Source of the DNA: an uncultured Oscillibacter sp. | Lineage (GTDB): Bacteria > Bacillota > Clostridia > Oscillospirales > Oscillospiraceae | Assembly: GCA_902490355.1 (NCBI GenBank) | Contig: CABUDN010000048.1 | Coordinates: 1 to 15,990 of the forward strand | Direction of reading: 5' to 3' | DNA length: 15,990 nt | Part shown: positions 7,408 to 14,175 of the stretch, piece after piece | Layout: the number at the start of each line of letters is the position of its first letter | How positions within the stretch are numbered: the stretch's first letter is position 1 | Notes under the pieces: generated by a model | Database searches by the model: none | The model's input: only the letters and a program-made list of their open reading frames with translations | What the model was told of the DNA's origin: nothing | Program-made: the position numbers and the translations under genes

Positions 7408-9516
7408 TTACGCATCCGCAGGCGCTTCTGCCGCCTGTCTGGATACCGGCAGGGCGCTCATGCTGCGGAGGCTCACCCCAAGGGTGGACAGGTTGTGGAG
7501 CATGGCGGAGACGGCCGGAGGCAGGATGCCTGCGGCACCAAGGCCGATCAGCGCCCCGTTGAAGCCGATAACAAAGCGGTAGTTGGCCCGGATGCGGTCC
7601 ATCAGGGCCATGGCCAGCTGCCGCAGGCGCACCAGCTCCCACAGGCTGTCAGCGGCGATGGTGATGTCGGCAATCTCCCGGGCGATGGCCGCGCCGCCGC
7701 TGATGGCGATGCCGGCGTCCGCCTCGGAGAGGGCCGGGGAATCATTGATGCCATCCCCTACCATGAGGACGGTATGCCCCTCCCGCCGCAGGTCGGCCAC
7801 ATACTCCGCCTTGTCTGCCGGGAGCACACCGGCCCGGAAGTCTTCCACCCCCAGCTGCCCCGCAATAGCGGCGGCCGTGCGGGGGCTGTCCCCGGTGAGC
7901 ATGACGGCGTTTTTCACGCCCAGGCCCCGCAGGGCGGCCAGTACATCCCGGGCCTCGCCCCGCAGGGGGTCGGAGATGCAGATCACGGCGGAGAGCACCC
8001 CGTCAACGGCCAGATAGAGCTGGGAAAACTCCGGGGGCAGGGCGTCGAACCTGGCCTGCTCCCCCTCGGGGATCACACACTTTTCGTCCTCAAAGATAAA
8101 GTGGGCGCTGCCGATGCGCACCTGCTCCCCGTCCACCGAGCTGGCGATACCGTGGGCCACCAGATACTCCACCCTGGCGTGGCGTTCCTCGTGGTGCAGC
8201 ACCCGGCGTCTGGCTTCCTCCACTACGGCATTAGCCATGGAATGGGGGAAGTGTTCCTCAAGGCAGGCGGCCATCCGCAGCATCTCCGCCTCATCCTTGC
8301 CGTTGAAGGGGACGACTTTGGCCACCCGCGGGCAGGCATGGGTGAGGGTGCCGGTCTTGTCAAAGACAATGGTATCCGCCCCGGCTACGGCCTCCAGGAA
8401 CTTGCCGCCCTTGACGGTGATATGCTCACGCCCTGCCTCCCGCATGGCGGAGAGGACCGCCAGGGGCATGGACAGCTTCAGGGCGCAGGAGAAGTCCACC
8501 ATGAGCACTGACAGGGCACGGGCCGCATTCCGGGTGAGGGCCAGGCTCAGCAGGCTCCCGGCGAAGGTACAGGGCACCAGCCGGTCTGCCAGACCCGCAG
8601 CCTTGGCCTCGGCAGAGGACTTCATCTGCTCGGACTGCTGGATCATCTCTACGATCTGGTCGTACCGGCCCTGGCCGGAGGCCAGTTTTACTTCCAGGAC
8701 GCATTCGCCCTCCTCCACCACGGTGCCGGCGTATACCGCGCCGCCGGGCCGTTTGGCCGCGGGGACGGCCTCGCCGGTGAGGGAGGCCTGGTTGACGGTA
8801 GCCTCCCCCTCAGCCACCACACCGTCCAGTGGGATGACGCTCCCCGTCCGGACCACAACCCGGTCGCCGGGCCTGATCTGGCCGATGGGGGTGAGAACCT
8901 CCCCGGCCTCTGTTTTCAGCCACACCCGGTCTACATGGAGGGACAGGCTCTCCGCCAGGTCGGCCACGGACTTCTTCCTCGTCCAATCCTCCAGCAACTC
9001 GCCGATCTCCAGCAGGAACATGACGGCGCCTGCGGTGCCGAAGTCCCGGCGGCAGACAGAGATGCCGATGGACAGGGCGTCCAGCAGCTCGACCTTGATC
9101 CGCCGCCGGTACAGGCACCGGAGCCCCTTGCGGAGGAAGGGGATCATATGCCAGATCACCCGGGCCACCCGCAGCGGGGAGGGCAAAAACAGGGCTGCAG
9201 CCGCCTTCACCGCGGCCTTGCCCACCAGCTTCTCTTGAAATTCCCGGTTCAAGGCCCGGGTGCTGTGGCCGGGCAGGGTGACCGTTTCCTCTGCCCCGGC
9301 CCAGGTGAAGGCGGCGAGGGCGGAGAGCACGGCCTCCCGGCCTCCGGTATAGTGCACGATCACACAGCCGGTGCGTTCGTGCACAACAGCCTCTTTTGAC
9401 CAGGGCTGCCCTTTCAGCCAGGTTTCCAATATATCTGCCTGGCGGAGGGTCATGGTCCCCTGCCGGAGCCGCAGGCGCATCCGGCCCCGGCTCTCATGTA
9501 CGATAGTTGCTCTCAT
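7408..9516 (-). CDS. P1B-type ATPase, SCA type with arginine-rich N-terminus (fezB-like)
   Basis: A membrane metal pump of 702 residues, unlike its convergent neighbour. The N-terminus is arginine-rich (HESRGRMRLRLRQG, residues 7-20) and replaces a Cys-x2-Cys metal-binding motif. Membrane helices follow, then TGEAVP (247-252), VDFSCALKLSMP (340-351) where SCA replaces CPC, DKTGTLT with phosphorylated Asp386, EEHFPHS (420-426) in place of the usual SEHP, GDGINDSP (from 587), and LHNLST (673-678) in the last helix. These traits match what I recall of the P1B-6 group, including the FezB pumps of ferrosome clusters, linked to iron. ATG 9516 has AGGGGAG 7 bases upstream. It is last in a minus-strand operon after two small membrane proteins. 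ATPase class is certain; the iron/ferrosome role is inference. Confidence 0.9.
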   Translation of the reverse strand: MRATIVHESRGRMRLRLRQGTMTLRQADILETWLKGQPWSKEAVVHERTGCVIVHYTGGREAVLSALAAFTWAGAEETVTLPGHSTRALNREFQEKLVGKAAVKAAAALFLPSPLRVARVIWHMIPFLRKGLRCLYRRRIKVELLDALSIGISVCRRDFGTAGAVMFLLEIGELLEDWTRKKSVADLAESLSLHVDRVWLKTEAGEVLTPIGQIRPGDRVVVRTGSVIPLDGVVAEGEATVNQASLTGEAVPAAKRPGGAVYAGTVVEEGECVLEVKLASGQGRYDQIVEMIQQSEQMKSSAEAKAAGLADRLVPCTFAGSLLSLALTRNAARALSVLMVDFSCALKLSMPLAVLSAMREAGREHITVKGGKFLEAVAGADTIVFDKTGTLTHACPRVAKVVPFNGKDEAEMLRMAACLEEHFPHSMANAVVEEARRRVLHHEERHARVEYLVAHGIASSVDGEQVRIGSAHFIFEDEKCVIPEGEQARFDALPPEFSQLYLAVDGVLSAVICISDPLRGEARDVLAALRGLGVKNAVMLTGDSPRTAAAIAGQLGVEDFRAGVLPADKAEYVADLRREGHTVLMVGDGINDSPALSEADAGIAISGGAAIAREIADITIAADSLWELVRLRQLAMALMDRIRANYRFVIGFNGALIGLGAAGILPPAVSAMLHNLSTLGVSLRSMSALPVSRQAAEAPADA

Positions 9517-9537
9517 AGCAAATCTCCCCTTATGGAA

Positions 9538-9562
9538 AAGGGAGCCGTTTACCGGCTCCCTT
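9538..9562 (-). terminator. Intercistronic hairpin between the 87-residue protein and the SCA ATPase
   Basis: AAGGGAGCCG (9538-9547) and CGGCTCCCTT (9553-9562) form a 10-bp perfect stem with loop TTTAC. On the minus strand it is followed by further T (TTTT in total), 21 bases before the ATPase start. It may be a leaky terminator or an mRNA stabiliser that sets different levels of small protein and pump. Confidence 0.6.
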
Positions 9563-9571
9563 CCGCAATTT

Positions 9572-9835
9572 TCAGGCCTCCTGGCCCTCTATCTGGGCCT
9601 CGACTTCCCTGGCGGCCCGAGCCTCGTTGATGTCCGCAGCAGCGGCCAGGATGTCGGCGGCGTTCTCCTGGACGGAGGTAACCGTCTCCATCACGCAGTC
9701 CTTCATCCGCAGGCCGGCGGCGGTGATGTGGGTGTAGGCTTTCCTGGCGTCCTTGCTGGTGAGCAGCTTCACGCCGGCCGAGCCAAACAGGGCGCCGCCC
9801 ACGAAGCAGGCCAGTCTGACATAATGTTTCATCAT
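9572..9835 (-). CDS. Small membrane protein with glycine zipper (DUF6110-like, fezA-like candidate)
   Basis: An 87-residue protein. Residues 8-25 form one hydrophobic helix with small-residue spacing (FVGGALFGSAGVKLL, with GxxxG at 14-18), suited to tight helix packing or membrane bending. Residues 26-87 are an alanine- and charge-rich helix likely to be cytosolic. It resembles small proteins annotated DUF6110 that I recall next to P-type ATPases in Clostridia, and by position the FezA partner of FezB; I cannot confirm either without a search. ATG 9835 was chosen for AGGAAG 7 bases upstream (the next codon is also ATG). It follows the 26-residue peptide and precedes the SCA ATPase on the same strand. 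Confidence 0.8.
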   Translation of the reverse strand: MMKHYVRLACFVGGALFGSAGVKLLTSKDARKAYTHITAAGLRMKDCVMETVTSVQENAADILAAAADINEARAAREVEAQIEGQEA

Positions 9836-9861
9836 GGGGATTCTTCCTTTCTGCCATGTAC

Positions 9862-9942
9862 TTATTTGCGTTTGTAGCCCGTGATCATCACCATGACCAT
9901 GCAGATCACAGCGCCCCAGGCCCAGAAGCGATGTTGTTTCAT
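9862..9942 (-). CDS. 26-residue single-span membrane peptide
   Basis: A very short but well-formed gene: AGGAGG (9951-9956) lies 8 bases before ATG 9942, and it ends with TAA at 9862. The peptide has a basic start (MKQHR), a tryptophan/methionine-rich hydrophobic span (FWAWGAVICMVMVMITG) and a basic tail (YKRK), so it should cross the membrane once. It is the first gene of the operon that continues into the 87-residue protein and the SCA ATPase, with an extended -10 promoter just upstream. A small regulatory or scaffold subunit of the pump system is plausible but unproven. Function not recognised. Confidence 0.75.
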   Translation of the reverse strand: MKQHRFWAWGAVICMVMVMITGYKRK

Positions 9943-9992
9943 TCCGATTTCCTCCTGTCCGGAAACGAACCCGTCCCTTCGTGTATTGAAGT

Positions 9993-10001
9993 ATTATAGC
10001 A
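9993..10001 (-). promoter_or_regulatory. Extended -10 promoter of the small-protein/SCA-ATPase operon
   Basis: On the minus strand TGC-TATAAT (10001-9993) is a textbook extended -10. The -35 region at the 17-base distance is poor (TGCACG), which suits activator dependence, possibly by the AraC-family protein encoded just upstream. It lies about 50 bases before the 26-codon gene. Confidence 0.65.
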
Positions 10002-10048
10002 GATGGAGCACCCCCGTGCATCACCGAACCGGACGGTGTTATGCCGGT

Positions 10049-10930
10049 TCAGGCATTTTTCCGGTACATGGCCGGCGTTATGCCGTATTGCCGCCGGAAG
10101 GCGGCGGTGAACTGGCTGGCGCTGCCGTACCCTACGGACCGGGCCACCCCCAGCACACTGAGGGAAGAGCCCCGCAGCAGCTCTGCCGCCCGCTCCATCC
10201 GCCGCTGCCGCAGCCAGGTGTGGACCGGAAGGCCGTACAGGCTGCGGAAGCACTTTTTGAAGGAGGTGGCAGAGAGGCAGGCCCGGCGGCTCAGGAACGG
10301 GATGGTGAGGGGCTCAGCCAGGTGCTCCTCCATATACTGGCGAATCTCAGCAAGCCTCCGCACGACCTCGCGCTCCAACGCCGGGGCCGGGGCTGTATCC
10401 GCCGCCTGATTCCCCGGGTTAGAGAACAGGTAGAGCAGCTCCACAGACTTCCACACGCACCAGCGCGCCCGCTCGCTCCGGGGGAGGCGGTCCAGGTTGG
10501 CAAAGACCACCCGGCTCCAGTCGGTGGGGCCCTCCACGGTGCAGCCGCCCCGGTCGGCCATCCACTGCCGCACCTGTCCGGTGTCCAGAGAGAGGTTCCC
10601 CAGCAGATCGCAGATGGTTTTCAGGCTCTCCCGGGCGCCACGGGCGTCCACTGCCACCAGGACACCCTCCAGTGGGGAGCCCACCCGGGCGTCGGCCAGG
10701 CCGGAGAGGCCGGTGAGGATCAGCACCTGCCGGGCGCCCGCCGTCAAAACAGATCCGTCCCGCCGGGTCAGGGCCACCGTTCCAGCCAGACAAAACAGGG
10801 CTTCGAAATGCAGGGGCTCCAGCCGGAGGGGCAGGGCAAGCTGCCCTTCCGTCAGGGAGAACAGGCAGGCCTGTGCGCCCGGCATCACCTGCACCCAATC
10901 CCCGCGATCCGCCAGAAATTCTGCCAGCAA
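10049..10930 (-). CDS. AraC-family transcriptional regulator
   Basis: A 293-residue regulator. The C-terminal third is a classic AraC double helix-turn-helix (IRQYMEEHLAEPLTIPFLSR, then LSATSFKKCFRSLYGLPVHT, then VARSVGYGSASQFTAAFRRQ, ending ITPAMYRKNA). The N-terminal two thirds carry a beta-rich sensor-like part with no recognised ligand. I chose TTG 10930 because GGAGGAGG lies about 7 bases upstream; a TTG at 10999 would add 23 residues but has only a badly spaced ribosome-binding site. A GTTAG-N6-CTAAC site stands upstream (11039-11054). It sits on the same strand directly before the small-protein/ATPase operon and may activate it. AraC proteins of this shape often accompany YbtPQ-like iron ABC transporters in Firmicutes, fitting the ABC gene of this block. 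Confidence 0.9.
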   Translation of the reverse strand: MLAEFLADRGDWVQVMPGAQACLFSLTEGQLALPLRLEPLHFEALFCLAGTVALTRRDGSVLTAGARQVLILTGLSGLADARVGSPLEGVLVAVDARGARESLKTICDLLGNLSLDTGQVRQWMADRGGCTVEGPTDWSRVVFANLDRLPRSERARWCVWKSVELLYLFSNPGNQAADTAPAPALEREVVRRLAEIRQYMEEHLAEPLTIPFLSRRACLSATSFKKCFRSLYGLPVHTWLRQRRMERAAELLRGSSLSVLGVARSVGYGSASQFTAAFRRQYGITPAMYRKNA

Positions 10931-11038
10931 TGTCCTGCCTCCTCCCGACTGGTCTGTATCTCGGCCGCTTAGCGGCGAAACAGCCCTTCCTTTTCCCAAG
11001 GCCCCTTCCGCATCGTCCGTCCCCCTGACAGCCTGAAA

Positions 11039-11054
11039 GTTAGATATGACTAAC
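11039..11054. promoter_or_regulatory. GTTAG-N6-CTAAC operator (copy 2), upstream of the AraC gene
   Basis: GTTAG (11039-11043), spacer ATATGA, CTAAC (11050-11054). On the minus strand it is preceded by CATAAG, in the same position as TATAAG at copy 1, and lies about 110 bases before the TTG start of the AraC gene. Confidence 0.65.
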
Positions 11055-11194
11055 TTATGGGTATGAAAATACAGGGGACATCGGCTGCACCACTCAGCAG
11101 AGCAGGTATCTCCCGTCCTGCTTCAGCCCGGTGCCATATCCGGCGCCGTCATCAGGGTGGAGCCCGGGTTGAAGGACGGGATGCAGACATAGGG
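11055..11194 (-). other. Gene remnant between two operators
   Basis: On the minus strand an open frame without a good start or ribosome-binding site ends at 11094 with GAGYGTGLKQDGRYLLC and a stop. It looks like the tail of a real gene whose body has been lost, placed behind the promoter at 11219-11247. An overlapping frame gives CIPSFNPGSTLMTAP. The family is not recognised. Confidence 0.3.
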
Positions 11195-11210
11195 GTTAGC
11201 GAAAACTAAC
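11195..11210. promoter_or_regulatory. GTTAG-N6-CTAAC operator (copy 3), after a strong minus-strand promoter
   Basis: GTTAG (11195-11199), spacer CGAAAA, CTAAC (11206-11210). It starts at about +1 of the promoter at 11219-11247, an ideal repressor position. Confidence 0.7.
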
Positions 11211-11218
11211 TATAAAGG

Positions 11219-11247
11219 ATTATAGCGCTTTTTGCGCCCATTGTCAA
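11219..11247 (-). promoter_or_regulatory. Perfect sigma-A promoter reading leftward
   Basis: On the minus strand TTGACA (11247-11242) and TATAAT (11224-11219) have exactly 17 bases between them. It reads across operator copy 3, the gene remnant and operator copy 2 towards the AraC gene. Confidence 0.8.
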
Positions 11248-11400
11248 GAAACAAACCGCCGCAGAACGGTAATCGCCCTTGCGGCAATTCGCTATTTTCT
11301 TTTTTGCATTTGCGGGGAACGCATATCGTTCCTGTTATGGTATTGTCCCCCCTGTTACAGCCCCCGCTGCGCGGGCAATCGTACAGAAAAACAGGAAACA
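11248..11400. other. Non-coding stretch at the right edge of the accessory block
   Basis: No gene is supported. It holds two small perfect hairpins, GGAACG-catat-CGTTCC (11316-11332) and CCCGC-tgc-GCGGG (11363-11375), and T-rich tracts. No transposase, tRNA or obvious direct repeat marks the block border here. Confidence 0.5.
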
Positions 11401-11441
11401 AAAAAGGAACTGCGATAGAAAATCAGCGGCAGTTCCTTTTT
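11401..11441 (-). terminator. Bidirectional-looking terminator after the small membrane protein
   Basis: GGAACTGC (11406-11413) pairs with GCAGTTCC (11429-11436) around a 15-base loop. A-run before and T-run after (11437-11441) let it work on either strand. It lies just past the stop codon of the minus-strand gene ending at 11445. Confidence 0.8.
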
Positions 11442-11444
11442 GAC

Positions 11445-12017
11445 CTAAAACGTCAATGGATTATCCTCGCGTTCGCGCACAGCCCGCATATACTGCCACA
11501 GCAGGACGAGCGGCACGAACTGGCAGGCGAGCTGGAGCATGACGCCCGGCAGGATCATGCCGGACAGCATCAGGAAGGCAGACGCGAACGCCCCGATCAG
11601 CGGCGCATACAGGCACCAGCGGATGCGCCGTGCCGGGAAGGCATAGCCGCAGGAGATGACGCGTTCATCCAGCCCCCAGTACATGTAGTATTGGCCGATC
11701 AGCGATGCGATACTGCCCGCCATAAGCAGCAGGGACAGGAAATTGAACAGCATCGGGCTGCCGGATACGAAAAAGGTGCATACCAGCCCAAGGCCAACCA
11801 GTACGACTGCGGTCAGGCAGGCGGGAAAGGCGCGCGAAAACAGCGCAGATTGGTCCGAAAGACGGTACAGCACATAGGTGATCAGCCCATAACACAGCAG
11901 GTTGATGATATTGGCGACCAGCGACACGGTGATCGAGGACGACAGCGCGGATAAATTGACCAGCGCGGAACCGGCAAGCGCGATCCACAGCAGGCGAAGA
12001 CAGGGATAGATTTTCAT
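11445..12017 (-). CDS. Integral membrane protein of unknown function
   Basis: A 190-residue very hydrophobic protein with about five or six membrane helices, for example LLWIALAGSALVNLSAL near the N-terminus, then LTAVVLVGLGLVCTFFVSG, and LIGAFASAFLMLSGMIL towards the C-terminus. The tail is short and charged (RAVREREDNPLTF). No catalytic motif or known domain is visible. ATG 12017 was chosen because GGAGGAA (12026-12032) lies 8 bases upstream; the longer frame from 12125 would run through the promoter. A TGG-TATACT extended -10 lies upstream on the minus strand (about 12036-12044). It is transcribed divergently from the GntR/ABC operon, from a shared 130-base intergenic region. Confidence 0.85.
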   Translation of the reverse strand: MKIYPCLRLLWIALAGSALVNLSALSSSITVSLVANIINLLCYGLITYVLYRLSDQSALFSRAFPACLTAVVLVGLGLVCTFFVSGSPMLFNFLSLLLMAGSIASLIGQYYMYWGLDERVISCGYAFPARRIRWCLYAPLIGAFASAFLMLSGMILPGVMLQLACQFVPLVLLWQYMRAVREREDNPLTF

Positions 12018-12086
12018 AGCATAAATTCCTCCAAATATAGTATACCACAGCACAGTGCGGCATGGAAAAAATTTTTGGAGGAGGGC

Positions 12087-12115
12087 TTGACAAATGTGTA
12101 TTGCTGTATTATTAT
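12087..12115 (+). promoter_or_regulatory. Sigma-A promoter of the GntR/ABC operon
   Basis: TTGACA (12087-12092) and TATTAT (12110-12115) separated by exactly 17 bases. TGTA at 12096 and TACA at 12121 flank the -10 and could be half-sites for the GntR protein encoded next. Confidence 0.8.
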
Positions 12116-12147
12116 CATAGTACAAAGAAACAGAGAGGAGCGAGCCT

Positions 12148-12534
12148 ATGCAATGGCAACTGCGGGGCGACCGTCCGATCTATCAGCAGCTGATGGAGCA
12201 GCTGACCGAGCAGATCGTAAGCGGGCAGCTCGGCGCGGGCGATAAGGTGCCGCCCGTGCGGGAGCTGGCGGCCGAGGCGGGGGTAAACCCCAATACAATG
12301 CAGCGCGCGCTGGCGGATCTCGAGCGCGAAGGGCTGATGTACACAAACCGCACCAGTGGACGATATGTCACGGAGGACAAAGAGATGATTGCAAAGATTC
12401 GGGAGCAGATTGCAAGCGACCGCATTTCGGAATTTCTGGCGGGCATGAGCCAGCTCGGCTTTACCGAGCAGGAGATTTTAACACTGTTGGAGAAACGCAG
12501 AGAGGAGGGCGGCAAGCATGGAGAACAGGAATGA
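12148..12534 (+). CDS. GntR-family regulator, YtrA subfamily
   Basis: A 128-residue repressor-type protein. The first 70 residues are the GntR winged helix (PIYQQLMEQLTEQIVSGQLG, then VPPVRELAAEAGVNPNTMQR, then LEREGLMYTNRTSGRYV). The short C-terminal tail of about 50 residues, without an effector domain, marks the YtrA type, which usually controls an adjacent ABC transporter. ATG 12148 follows GAGAGGAG (12133-12140) by 7 bases. Its end overlaps the ATPase gene by 17 bases, so the two are translationally coupled; the operon is probably autoregulated. Confidence 0.93.
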   Translation: MQWQLRGDRPIYQQLMEQLTEQIVSGQLGAGDKVPPVRELAAEAGVNPNTMQRALADLEREGLMYTNRTSGRYVTEDKEMIAKIREQIASDRISEFLAGMSQLGFTEQEILTLLEKRREEGGKHGEQE

Positions 12535-13225
12535 ACTGGTGGTATGCCAGGGGCTGACCAAGGTGTACGGCAGCGTCAAGGCGCTTGACAACCTCAATCT
12601 GACGCTCGAGCGCGGGCGCTTTATCGGCCTGCTGGGGCCGAACGGCTCGGGCAAGACGACCGCCATCAAGCTGCTCAACGGGCTGCTCCAGCCGACCAGC
12701 GGCACGGTCACCATCGACGGCGAGGCGCCCGGCATCCACACGCACAGCGTGGTCAGCTACCTGCCCGACCGCGCCTACCTCAACGACTGGATGAAGGTCT
12801 GCGACCTGATCGACTTTTTCGCGGATTTCTATGCGGACTTCGACAAGGTCAAGGCGAACGACATGCTGAACACGCTGGACATCAGCCCGCTCAGCCGCCT
12901 CAAGACCCTGTCCAAGGGCACCAAGGAAAAGGTGCAGCTCATCCTGACCATGAGCCGCAAGGCGCAGCTGTTCCTGCTCGACGAGCCGATCGGCGGCGTT
13001 GACCCAGCCGCGCGCGACTACATCCTCAATACGATCTTATCGAATTACAGCGAGGATGCGTCGGTATTGTTGTCCACCCACCTGATTGCGGACATCGAGC
13101 GCGTGCTCGACGAGGTGGTTTTCCTCAAAAACGGCGTGATGACCCTGCACGAGAGCGTGGACGCCATCCGCGAGGAGCATGGGAAGTCGGTCGATATGTT
13201 GTTCAGGGAGGTATTTGCATGCTGA
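12518..13225 (+). CDS. ABC transporter ATP-binding protein
   Basis: A 235-residue stand-alone ATPase subunit. Walker A is GPNGSGKTTAIK, Walker B is LFLLDEPIGGVDP, and the H-loop lies in LLSTHLIADIERV. The signature is LSKGTKEKVQL, diverged from LSGGQ as is usual for YtrB/BcrA-like ATPases. The C-terminus is short. ATG 12518 follows GAGGAGGG (12503-12509). It overlaps the GntR gene before it and the permease after it (7 bases), forming a YtrABC-like operon; the substrate is unknown (cell-envelope antibiotics or lipid-linked compounds are typical). Confidence 0.93.
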   Translation: MENRNELVVCQGLTKVYGSVKALDNLNLTLERGRFIGLLGPNGSGKTTAIKLLNGLLQPTSGTVTIDGEAPGIHTHSVVSYLPDRAYLNDWMKVCDLIDFFADFYADFDKVKANDMLNTLDISPLSRLKTLSKGTKEKVQLILTMSRKAQLFLLDEPIGGVDPAARDYILNTILSNYSEDASVLLSTHLIADIERVLDEVVFLKNGVMTLHESVDAIREEHGKSVDMLFREVFAC

Positions 13226-14025
13226 AGCTGCTGAAATATGAGTGGAAGGCGTGCGCGCGCATCTGCCTGCCGATGTATGCGGCGGTGCTGCTGCTGGCGC
13301 TCGTCAACCGCCTGACCATGAAAGAACAGGTGCAGGCGCTGATGCACGGCATTCCGACGGCGCTGATGGGCCTGCTGTACTTTGCCGTCATGGTAGCGGT
13401 ATTTGTTGTTACCGCGGTCATCCTGATCCAGCGGTTTTACAAAAACCTGCTGGGCGACGAGGGCTATCTGATGTTCACCCTGCCGGTAACGGTTTCCCAG
13501 CACATCTGGGCAAAATCCATCATTGCAGCGGTTATGAGCATCCTGAGCACGATCGCGGCGCTCCTGAGCATCGGTATCCTGGGCGGCGGCGTGGGTATCA
13601 TACAAGGAGCCGCCACGGTGATGACGAACCTGCTCCAAGGCATTGCCGAGCGTCCGAATGAGTTCGTGGTCGGGGTGGAGATCCTGCTCTGGCTGCTGAT
13701 CCTTACGGTCGTTGGGACACTGTTCATCTACCTTTGCATCGCTCTCGGCCATCTGGCCAAGAAGCACCGCGTGCTCATGGCGGTCGTATGGTATTTCGTG
13801 CTGTCGACGGTGTTGCAGTTCCTGTTCATGTTCTTCATCATGGGCGTAGGCAACCTGCCGCTGGACGGGTTCTGGATGGCGCTTCAGGACTTCTTCTTAA
13901 GCATCGGGCCGGCGGCGACCATCCACATCGGTATGATCATCCTGTGCATCGGCACGGCGGCAGTGGGCGCGGTGTTCTTCCTTGCCACCCGGTATATCCT
14001 GAAGAACCGGCTCAATCTGGAATAA
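13219..14025 (+). CDS. ABC-2-type permease subunit
   Basis: A 268-residue membrane protein with about six helices, including YAAVLLLALVNRL near 20-35, LLYFAVMVAVFVVTAVILI near 53-72, IWAKSIIAAVMSILSTIAAL, VEILLWLLILTVVGTLFIYL, AVVWYFVLSTVLQFLFMFFI and IHIGMIILCIGTAAVGAVFF. It has the even spread of helices and the DEGYLMFTLPVT loop common to ABC-2 permeases of GntR-linked operons. ATG 13219 overlaps the ATPase gene and has GGGAGG 7 bases upstream. Partner of the preceding ATPase. Confidence 0.9.
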   Translation: MLKLLKYEWKACARICLPMYAAVLLLALVNRLTMKEQVQALMHGIPTALMGLLYFAVMVAVFVVTAVILIQRFYKNLLGDEGYLMFTLPVTVSQHIWAKSIIAAVMSILSTIAALLSIGILGGGVGIIQGAATVMTNLLQGIAERPNEFVVGVEILLWLLILTVVGTLFIYLCIALGHLAKKHRVLMAVVWYFVLSTVLQFLFMFFIMGVGNLPLDGFWMALQDFFLSIGPAATIHIGMIILCIGTAAVGAVFFLATRYILKNRLNLE

Positions 14026-14048
14026 ACCGCATCTGTTTTTCACCACGG

Positions 14049-14077
14049 GGGACGCGCTTTTCCGCGCGTCCCTTTTT
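14049..14077 (+). terminator. Terminator of the GntR/ABC operon
   Basis: GGGACGCGC (14049-14057), 6-base loop, GCGCGTCCC (14064-14072), then five T (14073-14077). It lies 23 bases past the permease stop codon. Confidence 0.92.
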
Positions 14078-14175
14078 GCACCCAAAAACAGAAATTTTAT
14101 GAAAATTTAAGGATTTTGCACGGAAAATAATAAGAATTACCAGGTAGAATGAAGCTGAAAAAAGGAGGGGTCGCC

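Noticed and set aside
12093..12124. GntR operator around the -10 (TGTA/TACA half-sites)
   Set aside because: Only four matching bases per arm; not enough to list as a separate feature.
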